64,000 nt of DNA from Aplectana chamaeleonis (GCA_029168955.1 JAPDOI010001379.1:122616-186615); one strand, 5' to 3'; shown: positions 23,091-33,481, counted from the stretch's first letter. Made by a program: numbers and translations. Notes: a model not told the origin generated them from the sequence alone.

Positions 23091-24664
23091 TTTTCCAAGT
23101 CGACATGCAGCCTTAAATCCGGACTCGACTTTCCCGAAGGGAACTCAAGCATGTTGCGCTCTGCTGCCAATTTCTTGCCAGACAACCGCTTAAGAGTGCT
23201 CCAGGTCTTCTTTGCATCAGTGGAGAAATTCAAGGATTCAGTGAACTCCATCCATCGCATCCGCTTGTAATCATTCAGCATTTTGGTGATCTCATCAGAC
23301 AGTCGTTGAATGCTGGGATGTGCAGGATCAGCTCGGCGCTTCTCGTCCCTTAATTCGATCAGCTCCAGGACGTCTTTGGGAACGTTAGGGTGAAACGTTC
23401 TAACGCGCCGTGTAGGAATTGCAGTTCTGGAGGCGTTGCATATGGCATCAACAATGAACTTGTCCTTCTCATGAACGGAGCCGGTTAGCGGATAGCAGGC
23501 TACCCGACTGAGTAACACCTCTTTAAACATGACCCAGTTGGCCTTACGGTAGTTGGTGTACAATTTGCTACGAGAGCCTAAGAAAGGTGCCAGGTGACTG
23601 TTGAGAGACAAATCCAATGAAACACATATGGGTACATGATCGCTGGCCATAGCTATAGCAGTGGACCAGTTACAGGAAACAGCAAGAGAAGATGATACAA
23701 AAGTGACATCTGGAGAGGACGGCCTGCCCGTGGAAGGAAGGCGAGTGGGGGCGTCCTCGTTAATGGCAACAAGATCACAATCCTCAGCAAAAAGCTCAAG
23801 TAGTTCCCCTCTGTCATCGGGATCTAGAGAGGAGAACCAGGATGTGGAGTGAGCATTAAAATCGCCAGCCATGACAACAGAAGACGATGGGAGGGCAGTG
23901 TGCACAGATTGCAAAAATGGAGTGGGGTCGAACGAATTGGGACATGAGGAGATTGGGGGAATATAAATATTAACAACATCTATAGGGCAACTTTGCAATA
24001 AAACATGAACACCAATACATTCTACAACATTATGATTAGTGAGAGCTATAAGATGAGAAGGTATAGAGGTTTTTACAAACGTAGAGACGCCTCCACCATG
24101 AGATGTGCGAGGGAGGTGGTAAGACGTATAACCGGGGAGGCGGGGTAGGGAGGATGTTGGGATAAGTTTAGTCTCCTGAAGGAGAATGACATCTGGACGA
24201 AAGCGTTCAATGTACAATGTGAGCTCAGCAAGTTTGGCACGCAGGCCATTGATATTGAGTTGAAAAATGTCTAGACTATGAAGAGGAACACTAGGGGGAG
24301 AGTTAGAGCAAGAAGTACAACAATAAGCATCAGTGTAGTCATTATAACTGGTTTACCCCGAACATTTGAGGTGTACCCAGCCGAGGCAACCACCGCACTG
24401 GACGCTTGCATGTTGAGCCGATAATCCACAATGACAGCAGGGATATCGTGGAGTTTTGCTGGGTGGCCCTGGGTTCCTCTCAATGCCGGCTCGTAGCAGT
24501 AGTATGCGGAGGAGTGCAGCAGCCAGCCATTTGCACTCCCATACAGAAAAAACTCCTCGTGGAGTTGTTGATGCCCGTTTGATGAGTCTCCTTGATCTTG
24601 GTAGTCGACTCCACAGATCCACCACGCGTTGGTTGAGCCTCTCGGATCCTGCTGATTTCCGCAA
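22997..24664 (-). pseudogene. retroelement leader with 2A-like motif, PHD-like finger and endonuclease
   Basis: Starting at ATG 24664, the first 103 codons contain LLLRAGIERNPGPPS, ending in the NPGP core of 2A ribosome-skipping peptides. Next comes a Cys/His finger (CCHCG, QCGGC, HLKC), then a TAA. The same frame continues past the stop with YCCTSC, the missing finger ligands, and then LDIFQLNINGLRAKL and the endonuclease. Endonuclease motifs are QETKL, NIYIPP, GDFNAHS, DVTFVSS and SDHVPI. Frame is lost near 23.09 kb. The single TAA therefore looks like a point mutation in a once continuous ORF. Confidence 0.85.
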
Positions 24665-24949
24665 GAGCGCGCTAATCGCGAAATCTGCGCGAATCTATCA
24701 GGCTGGACGCGGCAGAGTTGCTTGGCAGTTTGCCATCGAAACGCGTGCGATGCCACAAGCTCGTCCGAATGATGGGGCGGACCGGGATAGGTAGGCGCAC
24801 TGATATAACTTTCAGAGCCGTTTTTATCGATTTCTGACCCGTTTTCGCTGCTTTCTTCGACCCTATCCCCTCCTGCATCTGCCAACTTAGTAATTCGCAC
24901 TGAAACCTCGACAACGAGATTTATGGTGAACACTGCCTTTAAAAATTAT

Positions 24950-25200
24950 GAGTCTATCCTACGGTACCGTATACGCAAGTGCAAACCAGGAATTTCTGTG
25001 CATGTCACAGTTAAGGCCCAACTTTGACCCGCACCGCCTTGGAGGTGGCGCCAGAGATTTCATATCCGGTTTCCGAGTGTGATTTAGTTCCGTTCGTCGC
25101 GTGCGTCTGCGTGCGTACGCTGGGTCTCCTTCTCCCCACAATTTCTCTCTATCTCTACCCTCGCCCCGCACAAGCGAGCGAGCAAACAGATCACTGATTG
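24950..25200. repeat. diverged relative of family C element
   Basis: Contains CGTCGCGTGCGTCTGCGTGCG and TCTCCTTCTCCCCACAATTTC followed by CTCGCCCCGCACAAGCGAGCG, the same internal order as family C MITEs at 37.92, 50.86 and 60.58 kb. The terminal TCCTCTGTTCC repeats are not clear here, so this is a decayed or longer relative. Confidence 0.55.
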
Positions 25201-25715
25201 TGGCTGAGTGACGTTTTATACACCGAAGAAATTAGCAATCCACGAAAAATCTTGAGCCGATGGTGAATTAAATCGTGATCAGCACTCAAAAAGACGCATT
25301 CTAGGCAAGGTTGCGCCTATATAAATCCAGAATATTTAACTACCGATGAAGATATACGTTTCGGCGTGACCTTCCACACCCTTTTGAAAGTCGCCCAACA
25401 AATCTCATATTTGGGTTGACCGCCCAAATTAATCCTGGCAGCAGTCCCGAGCGAAAAGTTTCAACTGAATTTCAAAAAGTGGAATAGCGCCAGTTTTTGT
25501 GAAATTCAATGTCATTTTTATCCATTTTCGTGATTTTTATTCTCGAAATGGAGCGCCTCTCTCAATCAATATCAATGCGAACATCATCTGGACAAGGAAT
25601 AGCGCATTACATTAAAATATAACTCCTCCTTGAGAGGCACCGGCGGCAATAGGGATGCTATGAAAGACATGTCCTTGAAACAGCTTTTTTGCTCGGCGCC
25701 ATTTAATGAGTGCGG

Positions 25716-26093
25716 TTATCCATCGCTTCTGCCAGAGTCAAAAGCCTTCTTGAGGTCCAGGGCCACTCCAACAGAGCGTTGAGGTTTTTTGGCCTTGAAG
25801 CCATCCAAAACATAGCTCACAGTTTGCAGCAGCGCCGTGGTGATAGAGTGTAATTGGCGGAATCCATGCTGGTGCTGCTGTTTGTTACTTTGCTCGGCAA
25901 GCTCTTTCACGATCAGTTCCTCAGCGACCTTGACGATTGGTGATAAAAGACTTCTTGGCTTGTATCCCTTCGCTGTGGATGGCGATTTCCCAGGCTTGGG
26001 AGACGGAATGACGCTTGCCGCTTTCCAGTCATCAAACAGTTCAGTGTGTTTAAAAAAGTGTAATTCATTCAACGGCTTTAGTGGGATAAACAT
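25716..26093 (-). pseudogene. orphan reverse transcriptase fragment
   Basis: On the minus strand about 115 codons match the N-terminal half of a non-LTR reverse transcriptase: DDWKAASVIPSPKPGKS, SLLSPIVKVAEELI, QHGFRQLHSITTAL and ALDLKKAFD (first catalytic Asp). Sequence similarity stops right after this motif, and no YADD, endonuclease or tail is nearby. It is closer in wording to the 21-24 kb element than to the 33-37 kb one. A truncated or deleted insertion. Confidence 0.85.
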
Positions 26094-26584
26094 TTCTCAT
26101 GAAATTTCGCTAGTGGGTCGTCTATCGCGAAAGAGTACCTCTTTCCTCCACACTGCCACGGCACGAACGTACGACATCTCGGCAGCACAAAAATGATGGA
26201 ATGAAAGTCTCTAAATTGCATCCGCGCTCTAATCAAAATCACACTGTGCGGCGTCGCCGGCGACGAGTTTTTAGGGCCACGCCCCCTTTTGCTCGCTCGC
26301 TCGCGTCGCTCGCACCTTGGTCACTATGCCGAAGCCTTGATTACAGCGTCGCGTCGCGCCCCGAATGAGCTCTGAACGCCCTTATGGTGAGGACTCCTTT
26401 CGAGTAGCGTGACACATGAGTGAGTCATCATTGATAGCTTCGCTACACCTTGATTTCGAAACACATCTACGATTTGCGTAAGTGTGCATCCTTGGCTCGC
26501 AAGTTGCTCGTGGGTCAATGGAATGTTTTGAAAAATCAGTTTATCCGAAAAAGTCGACTATCGAATTCATTCGAATGTTTCCGT

Positions 26585-26870
26585 AAATTTTCGAATATTC
26601 GACTTTTCGAATAATTCAGGATTTTAAACTTTTCGAATATTCGACTTTTTGAATAATTCGGGATTTTGAACTTTTCGAATATTCGACTTTTCGAATATTT
26701 CGGAATTTTGACGTTTTCGAATATTCGACTTTTCGAATAATTCGGGATTTTGAACTTTTCGAATATTCGATTTTTCGAATAATTCGGGAATTCGCCTTTT
26801 TCGAATATTCGACTTTCCGAATAATTCGAAGTCGGCTTTTTCAATCGAATGATTTTTCGAATCATTCGAC
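26585..26870. repeat. 42-bp minisatellite, about six units
   Basis: Same unit as at 19738-20040 (CGAATATTCG core, ACTTTTCGAATAATTCGGG, ATTTTGAACTTTT), first units at 26591 and 26633. Same orientation as the other locus. Repeat ORFs of 90-109 codons on the minus strand are by-products. Confidence 0.9.
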
Positions 26871-27312
26871 TCGGTCAAAGTATAGTGTATGAACATACAA
26901 AGATCAAAAGTAGAGTAAGCTTATTACCTAGAATCCTCTGCGTAAGCTAATTAATGAAAGTAAACGCTCAACCAACAATTGGTTAAAGTGGAAAATGCTC
27001 TTAATCTGTTCAACGCTAGGAAAATGTGCTTCCACCCAAACTTTGTCCAGGGGGTTGTTTTGAGCGCTGAGCATGGTTGGAATGTTCGTTAACTTTTCGA
27101 ACTGCTTATCTACCGGCACACGTATTTTGCTGAACCATTTTTTTCAGCTGACTCATGAACCCCAACAGGCAATGAGATATGTCTTTTTTGTGAAGATGAA
27201 AAATGAGTCGAACAAAAATGCGCTCGCTTCAGGCCTGACGCCAGACTGATTAGGTATAAAGGAAATAGCTGCTTGTGAAATTGTCTCCCGTCCTCGGCCT
27301 ATGGGCATTATA

Positions 27313-27678
27313 TTAGGTTGATGCAAAAGTTTCCGAACTTCTCACGACTTTTGATTAAAAAACATTTATTTCAAACACAATCAAAGCTCACCCAACAAAA
27401 TATTTTCCATCACATTCAAGAATCCTTCGCCACCGATCGAGCAGATCATGAATTTTGGACGCGTAGAACCCTGGCTGTTTCGAGTCGAAGTATTCTTCTA
27501 AGGCCATTTTGACTTCGTTATCGTTAGTGAACTGTTTTCCATCTAGGAAGTGCTGCACAGAGGGGAACTGATGGTAGTCGGAAGGGGCAAGATCAGGGCT
27601 ATACGGAGGGTGAAGAAGAACTTCTCAGCCCTGGTGCAGCAGTTTCTGTTCACCTTCTTCACGAAAATGCTTGGCCAC
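27313..27678 (-). pseudogene. mariner transposase 3' half, inverted copy
   Basis: The plus-strand left edge TTAGGTTGATGCAAAAGT is a mariner-type terminal repeat. Read on the minus strand from about 27678 the sequence encodes the transposase C-terminal half: KHFREEGEQKLLHQG, then an in-frame TGA, EVLLHPPYSPDLAPSDYH (third catalytic Asp retained in PSDYH), QHFLDGKQFTNDNEVKMAL, EEYFDSKQPGFYASKIHD, RWRRILECDGKYFVG and a stop, then the terminal repeat. The N-terminal DNA-binding half is absent. It abuts a second mariner half in the opposite orientation. Confidence 0.88.
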
Positions 27679-29613
27679 CCGTATCTCGGATAACCCGACA
27701 AAAACTGCTGTGCCTGGGCTGGGAAGTTCTTCCTCATCCTCCATATATCCCAGATATTTTACACAAGGTGTTGAGTTGATCGCAAAACGCTTGGCTCCGG
27801 GCGAGATTGAACCAGCATATTCCCTTTCCGGGGGAGCGCCTTATCGCACTGCACCACCGGAGCCCCAGCGCCGCTCTCACTCAACTGCTCGGTAAATCTT
27901 CACCGAAGCAATCATCCTTTCACCCGCATAACGGGATGAAACAGGTATACCGCCAGAGACTATCTAACAGTCGTAGACCTGTCAAGATGATGCCCTAGTT
28001 AAGTCTTACACGATTTTTGGAAGTTTTTTTGCCGTAACTGCAGTTTAACGTCGCAGTGCACGTTATGGTATGTTTACACAAGGTGTTGAGTTGATCGCAA
28101 AACGCTTGGCTCCGGGCGAGATTGAACCAGCATATTCCCTTTCCGGGGGAGCGCCTTATCGCACTGCACCACCGGAGCCCCAGCGCCGCTCTCACTCAAC
28201 TGCTCGGTAAATCTTCACCGAAGCAATCATCCTTTCACCCGCATAACGGGATGAAACAGGTATACCGCCAGAGACTATCTAACAGTCGTAGACCTGTCAA
28301 GATAATGCCCTAGTTAAGTCTTCACCGAAGCAATCATCCTTTCACCCGCATCTAACAGTCGTAGACCATCTAACAGTCGTAGACCTGTCAAGATGATGCC
28401 CTAGTTAAGTCTTCACCGAAGTCTGTTAGATAGTCTCTGGCGGTATACCTGTTTCATCCCGTTATGCGGGTGAAAGGATGATTGCTTCGGTGAAGATTTA
28501 CCGAGCAGTTGAGTGAGAGCGGCGCTGGGGCTCCGGTGGTGCAGTGCGATAAGGCGCTCCCCCGGAAAGGGAATATGCTGGTTCAATCTCGCCCGGAGCC
28601 AAGCGTTTTGCGATCAACTCAACACCTTGTGTAAACATACCATAACGTGCACTGCGACGTTAAACTGCAGTTACGGCAAAAAACTTCCAAAAATCGTGTA
28701 AGACTTAACTAGGGCATCATCTTGACAGGTCTACGACTGTTAGATAGTCTCTGGCGGTATACCTGTTTCATCCCGTTATGCGGGTGAAAGGATGATTGCT
28801 TCGGTGAAGATTTACCGAGCAGTTGAGTGAGAGCGGCGCTGGGGCTTCCGTGGTGCAGTGCGATAAGGCGCTCCCCCGGAAAGGGAATATGCTGGTTCAA
28901 TCTCGCCCGGAGCCAAGCGTTTTGCGATCAACTCAACACCTTGTGTAAACATACCATAACGTGCACTGCGACGTTAAACTGCAGTTACGGCAAAAAACTT
29001 CCAAAAATCGTGTAAGACTTAACTAGGGCATCATCTTGACAGGTCTACGACTGTTAGATAGTCTCTGGCGGTATACCTGTTTCATCCCGTTATGCGGGTG
29101 AAAGGATGATTGCTTCGGTGAAGATTTACCGAGCAGTTGAGCGAGAGCGGCGCTGGGGCTCCGGTGGTGCAGTGCGATAAGGCGCTCCCGGAAAGGGAAT
29201 ATGCTGGTTCAATCTCGCCCGGAGCCAAGCGTTTTGCGATCAACTCAACACCTTGTGTAAACATACCATAACGTGCACTGCGACGTTAAACTGCAGTTAC
29301 GGCAAAAACTTCCAAAAATCGTGTAAGACTATCCCAGATATTGCCTTTTCCGTCTACCATCTGTTCCGCTCGATGCAGCACTTCCTGGATGGAAAACAGT
29401 TCACTAACGATGACGAAGTCAAAATGGCCTTAGAAGAATACTTCGACTCGAAAGAGCCAGAGTTCTACGCTTCGGGAATTCATGTGCCCAATCGGTGGCG
29501 AAGGATCCTCGAATGTGATGGAAATAATTTTGTTGGGTGAGCCTTGTTTGTTTTTGAAATAAAGTTTTTTTATTCAAAGTCGTGAAAAGTCCTGAAACTT
29601 TTGCATCAACCTA
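27672..29613 (+). pseudogene. mariner transposase 3' half, interrupted by SINE-like array
   Basis: Plus-strand coding resumes where the inverted copy ends: RQKLLCLGWEVLPHPPY and IPDI before the break at 27758, then (after the inserted array) AFSVYHLFRSMQHFLDGKQF, TNDDEVKMALEEYFDSKE, RWRRILECDGNNFVG and stop, followed by a right terminal repeat (ACTTTTGCATCAACCTA) ending near 29613. The usual PSDYHLF catalytic segment reads FSVYHLF, so the third catalytic Asp is Val. Inactive relic. The insertion duplicated TATCCCAGATATT at 27746-27758 and 29330-29342. Confidence 0.88.
27759..29329. repeat. hairpin array of a tRNA-headed 314-bp SINE-like unit
   Basis: Two minus-oriented units (27759-28069 and 28070-28319) and a scrambled junction (28320-28422) face three plus-oriented units starting at 28423, 28737 and 29051. 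The plus units are spaced exactly 314 bp and are nearly identical. Each carries a 72-base tRNA-like head at 28529-28600, 28843-28914 and 29157-29226 on plus, and 27793-27864 and 28108-28179 on minus. The head has a perfect 7-bp acceptor stem (GGCTCCG/CGGAGCC), an A-box-like TGGTGCAGTGCGATAAGG and a B-box-like GGTTCAATCTC. The whole array is bounded by a 13-bp direct duplication of mariner sequence. Confidence 0.85.
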
Positions 29614-29614
29614 T

Positions 29615-31045
29615 TACTATCCTTTCATCTATGAGAACAAGAATTAACTAAAATGTAGGCGTTATCTAGTTATCGTCGTCTAGAGTATTGACGGCTTTCA
29701 GGCTTTTTTTTTTGCCCTGGCACTTGTCTGTTCTGTGAGTGTTTATTTGCACGCGAGGTCTTCTTAAGACAAACGTTCGAACGGAAAAGTCTGTAATCGA
29801 GCATAGACGTGAAACCTATAAGTATTCTTTGGTGAACTGCGCCGCTTGAAGGGGAAAAATTAACTTTTTCTATTTTCATTTAGGACCGGATATGCTTGTG
29901 TAAATCTCGGGTGATGCATGTATTTATTTAACTAGTGGCTTGGTTTTGAAAATGTTAGCATATCTACATTTTTATCGTTTTTTAGAATACCAAAGTCTTA
30001 AAATCATTCTGTTCGTAAATCCGAGTTTCGTGAGATGCCTGACTCTGTCCTCTGTTTGCTTTTTTTGTAGATATCAAATTAGGGAATGAATTGCGACGGA
30101 CTTAGTTCAAAAAATCGGGATTTCTTCATAAGAACATCAGACTACCTATGCTTTTAATGACTCAAGGTGCTCGCTTTTCTCTTGAGAATTTCTTTACCCC
30201 TTCGTTTTCGATTTGTTTCGTCTGCATCCTGTATGGAGGTTTCTTTCCTGCACTGCCACTTATGTCGTGTGCAAAGTCCGATCACTTACGAATATTTATG
30301 TCGTTCTGGAAGTTTTGTTACCGAGTCAACTTTGAACAAATTATTTATTTTGTTCAGTCTGCGCCATGCAAGGTTCGCGGCGTGTTGATAATTATTTCAA
30401 CGTTGTGTCAAACATTAGTTTCTATTAACGCTGTTTCTTCCGACCGGGACTTTCAGTCGTTCCACTTCGAAAACGCTTATTAGGGTTACCTCATTCGTAG
30501 GCTTTTCACCTTCAAAATTGTTACATTTCTAACCAAGAGTTTTCGGAAATTGAGTTCGAATGCCGGAAATCCTTTTTGTTTTTTTTTTGGGGGGGGGTGA
30601 ACCACCTGGAAGATTGACGTTGGCCAGTTTCACGGAGAAACCGAAATTTGAAGTCAGGAGTAAAGTCAATGGTTATGAAGTTTAAATGTTAAAATAAATG
30701 TGTACCAAAATTCAAGTTGATCTGCTTTCTAGTCTGAGAAGTGTGAAGTTAATTTCCATGTTTCCTGACCAATGTGCAAGGTTCATTCACTGCTCCGGTA
30801 GATTATCACCAGGGCTGTGCGGAACTGTTCCGATTCCGTGAAGACGAGATATCAAAGGAGGATTGACGGAGATTATGACTTAGTCGAAAGTCGAATGCTT
30901 GAAGAAGTCAAATTCTGAACATACTCGAAAATCGAAAAGCCGAAAATTTCAAATTTCCCTGTTTGGAAAATCGAAAAGAGCTCATTAGGTGTTTGGCATA
31001 TTTTTGCGACACACGGTCGCGTTGCGTCTGTCGCGGAGCACCCGC
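29615..31045. other. no supported gene
   Basis: Sequence after the mariner relic with no repeat pair I can establish. The 111-codon plus ORF at 30148 is mildly hydrophobic but lacks splice signals and shares its span with a second ORF. A polyG/polyT tract lies at about 30575-30598. Confidence 0.4.
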
Positions 31046-31048
31046 CCT

Positions 31049-31295
31049 TTAAAGGCAGTATTCACGATGGATAAAGTAATGGAGAAAACTGTGAAAACCT
31101 GTGTTGTTCGAAAACAGCTGGAGAACTGAGAGGGTTCCTCGGCGACAAATGCGCTAAAATTAAAGTTATTAAGGCCTAAAGATGCCAATTCGTGCAGAGG
31201 TGCACAGCACCGCCCATAGAAAGTGGAACTTGCTGCTCTGCCTGGTCAAAATTCTGCGACGTGCACAGCAACTAATAAATTCATTTACGTAGAAA
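31049..31295 (+). mobile_element. family A MITE, truncated left part
   Basis: Begins TTAAAGGCAGTATTCACGAT. The interior (ATTAAAGTTATTAAGGCC, TTCGTGCAGAGGTGCACAG) matches the corresponding part of the copy at 47755-48300. No right end is found. The sequence gives way to a tRNA-headed SINE-like unit. Confidence 0.7.
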
Positions 31296-31562
31296 AAAGT
31301 AGTAAAAATTGTGTAACACTTAACCAGGGCGTCGTCCTGACAGGTCTACGACTGTTACATAGTCTATGACGGTGTACATGTTTCATCGTTCTGCGGGTAA
31401 AGGAAAGATTGCTTCGTTAAAGATTAACCGAGCAGATGAGTGACAGCGGCGCTTGGGCTTCGGTGGTGCGGTGCGATAAGGCGCTCCTTCAGAAAGGGAA
31501 TATGTTGGTTCGATCTCGCCCGGAGCCGAGCGTTTTGCGATCAACTCAGCACCTTGTGTAAA
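31296..31562 (+). mobile_element. dispersed copy of the tRNA-headed SINE-like unit
   Basis: A single diverged plus-oriented copy of the 314-bp unit in the 27.8-29.3 kb array. The tRNA-like head lies at 31456-31527 (72 bases) with an acceptor stem GGCTTCG/CGGAGCC (one G-T pair), A-box-like TGGTGCGGTGCGATAAGG and B-box-like GGTTCGATCTC, closer to the tRNA consensus than the array copies. An independent copy elsewhere supports a mobile SINE rather than a local duplication. Confidence 0.78.
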
Positions 31563-31780
31563 GTAATATACGAGTATATAGCCACAATTTTTTACACAAA
31601 ACAAATACAAAGCAGTTAGTGTTAAAGAAATAATAACAGTAGAGCTCTGGAAAGGTCGACTGGACTGTCTGAGAACAATTACTGATCATCAGTTTTGAGC
31701 CAGTTGATGACCCCTGATACTACAAAACACCACTAGCGCCGTGCACCAGCGAAAAATTGGCTGATTTCAGATGTCGTTAA

Positions 31781-32040
31781 AGAGCGTCAGGCATGCAAAC
31801 TGTAACAAATCGCGGCGGATTCGCATCGGAGTAACGGAATCGGTCGTCGTAGGAACAGTTTTCGCGTGTGGGTCGCAGCGACATGTCGCGGAGGGCTGAC
31901 ATACTGCACATTTGCGGCTTGCGTTATGTCAGCCCTCCGCAACAGACAGACGCGTGATTACTGTTCCTACGACGACCGATGCTGTCGCTCTGATGCGGGC
32001 GCCGCCGTGATTTGTGGGAGATTGCATGCCTGCCGCTCAT
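31781..32040. repeat. 260-bp palindromic foldback
   Basis: Arms of about 125 bases pair: AGAGCGTCAGGCATGCAA on the left with TTGCATGCC-type sequence on the right, GGTCGTCGTAGGAACAGT with ACTGTTCCTACGACGACC, and GGAGGGCTGACATA with TATGTCAGCCCTCC around the centre near 31.90 kb. Probably a MITE, but the exact ends and target duplication are unclear. Confidence 0.75.
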
Positions 32041-32339
32041 GACAGCGACAAAGTATGCCATGCCCCTAGTTGACATTGATCCTCTTCGTTTGATTTGTTT
32101 CTGCGAGTATGGCGCATTGAGGGCACGATTGGCTCTCAAAAACCATGTGTATTGATCAAACTCGTGACGCTCATTTAAACTAATGCTTTAACATTACACT
32201 TACTTTGAAGATATTATAAAGAGTGAATAAATTTTTTAGGACTGGTTCCAAATATTTAGAGATATAGTAGATGATTATCAATGAATTGTTTAATCATGGT
32301 AGGGTAAAAAAACTTTTCTGAAAGATTTTTGCCGGACTA

Positions 32340-32665
32340 TCGATTTTCGATAGACTTTTCGCATTATACCAACTTGTATCCGACCGGATATCCGACTCGG
32401 ATATTCGGATTCCGACTCACCGAAAAAACGTCAAAATCCGAGTGATCCAAATTCCGAATCACCGAAAAAACGTAATTTTCGGATTGATCCAAAATCCGAC
32501 TATCCGTTTAGCCTCCCTATCCGACTGAATCGGATTATCCGATGTTGTTATTTTGAATCCATCCGTTTGAGTCGGATATCCACGGCCTTTGGTTTTTGAG
32601 TTATCCGAAATCCTTTGGTTTTTGAGTTATCCGAAATCCGAGTATCCGAAATTTTTCGATTCGGA
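32340..32665. repeat. ATCCGA-rich repeat with a 26-bp doublet
   Basis: Dense TATCCGA/TCGGAT words on both strands, with a direct doublet of CCTTTGGTTTTTGAGTTATC at about 32584 and 32610. Another decayed simple array, similar in flavour to the TTCGAAT arrays. Confidence 0.65.
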
Positions 32666-32759
32666 TCCAATGTATACTATGAACCCCTAGAATGGGATTT
32701 TTTGTTCTGCGCCCGAAATCACCCCCGTGGACAAATAATCTCATTTTTGGGGGTTCTTA

Positions 32760-33113
32760 GGCGTTATTCATATTGCTCTGCTCAACGCCAGCTGCTTGGC
32801 GTTTGTGTATGAATGGCTTGACGCCCCGCCCGCGCGGCACGCGCGTCACGCTCCGCCCGCTACGCCATGGCGTCACCGCTGCAGTATTCATACTGCCACC
32901 GTGAACGCCTTGGCATTTTCATCCACTGATATTATTTATCGATCGTCTCATTCATTCCAGCTTCACCGCTCCGCCATGGCGTCGCCGCTGGAGTATTCAT
33001 AGTCTCCGCAGGCGCGGCACGCGCTTCACGCGCATAGAAAGTATTCATACACAAACGCCACGCCAGCGCGGCACGCGCGTGCCGCGCTGGCGTTGAGTAC
33101 TATGAATAGCGCC
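32760..33113. mobile_element. foldback MITE, 354 bp
   Basis: Inverted ends GGCGTTATTCATATTGCTC and GAGTACTATGAATAGCGCC. Outside them are TTA on the left and TTG on the right, so a TTA duplication with one change is possible. The interior repeats GTATTCATA, CAACGCC and GCGCGGCACGCGC in both orientations. Confidence 0.75.
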
Positions 33114-33481
33114 TTGGGTGTGGGACGTTGAGGCCGAAAAGCTAGAGCGCCCACTGGGCAGAGATATGGTGGGAAATTATTAGCACGTTGAGAATTATCG
33201 AAAATGTTATACACTTTTCAGTTCTAGAGGTTATTTCTGACATATCTAAGGCTTTTCGCTCCCCAACTTTGCTTGATAATCCAATTTGATGACAAATAGA
33301 ACGGATAGCTCCCTCTGTGTCTCTACCCAATTTATTTATTTTATTTATTTATTATTACGTGGAGTTCCACGCGTAACTCACAAAACACAAGGAATAAGGT
33401 AAACATTAGTCAAGAACAAAATGAGGATGTCGGGAAAAACAGATCGAACAATATCAGACAACGACTTTATCTGTGGTAGAA

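Larger units (their letters stand above)
21185..24800 (-). mobile_element. non-LTR retrotransposon, jockey/CR1-like, disabled
   Basis: On the minus strand the order is a short leader with a 2A-like motif and PHD-like finger, an apurinic-type endonuclease, a reverse transcriptase, a C-terminal zinc-knuckle domain and a (GAA)n tail (TTC repeats at 21185-21204). The layout matches one-ORF jockey-superfamily elements. It carries one in-frame TAA (24353-24355) and at least two frameshifts (about 23.09 and 22.19 kb), so this copy cannot make a full protein. The 5' border is set only by where family A MITE sequence resumes, near 24.80 kb. Confidence 0.9.
21015..24942. mobile_element. family A MITE split by a non-LTR retroelement
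   Basis: The left end at 21015 reads GAAGGCAGTGTTCACGATGA and the matching inverted right end GGTGAACACTGCCTTTAA finishes at 24942. The left part is about 165 bp and the right part about 130 bp, together about the size of a small family A copy. Between them lies the complete minus-strand retroelement, so the retroelement is the younger insertion. Confidence 0.7.

Noticed and set aside
28529..28600. Functional tRNA genes at the 72-base tRNA-like heads (also 28843, 29157, 31456 and the minus copies)
   Set aside because: The acceptor stem and A/B-box-like words are good, but the anticodon arm does not form a proper 5-bp stem with a U33 loop in most copies, and each head sits inside a repeated 314-bp unit. 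SINE origin explains them better.
30148..30483. 111-codon plus ORF with hydrophobic parts
   Set aside because: No acceptor or donor encloses it, a second frame is open over the same bases, and there are no family motifs.
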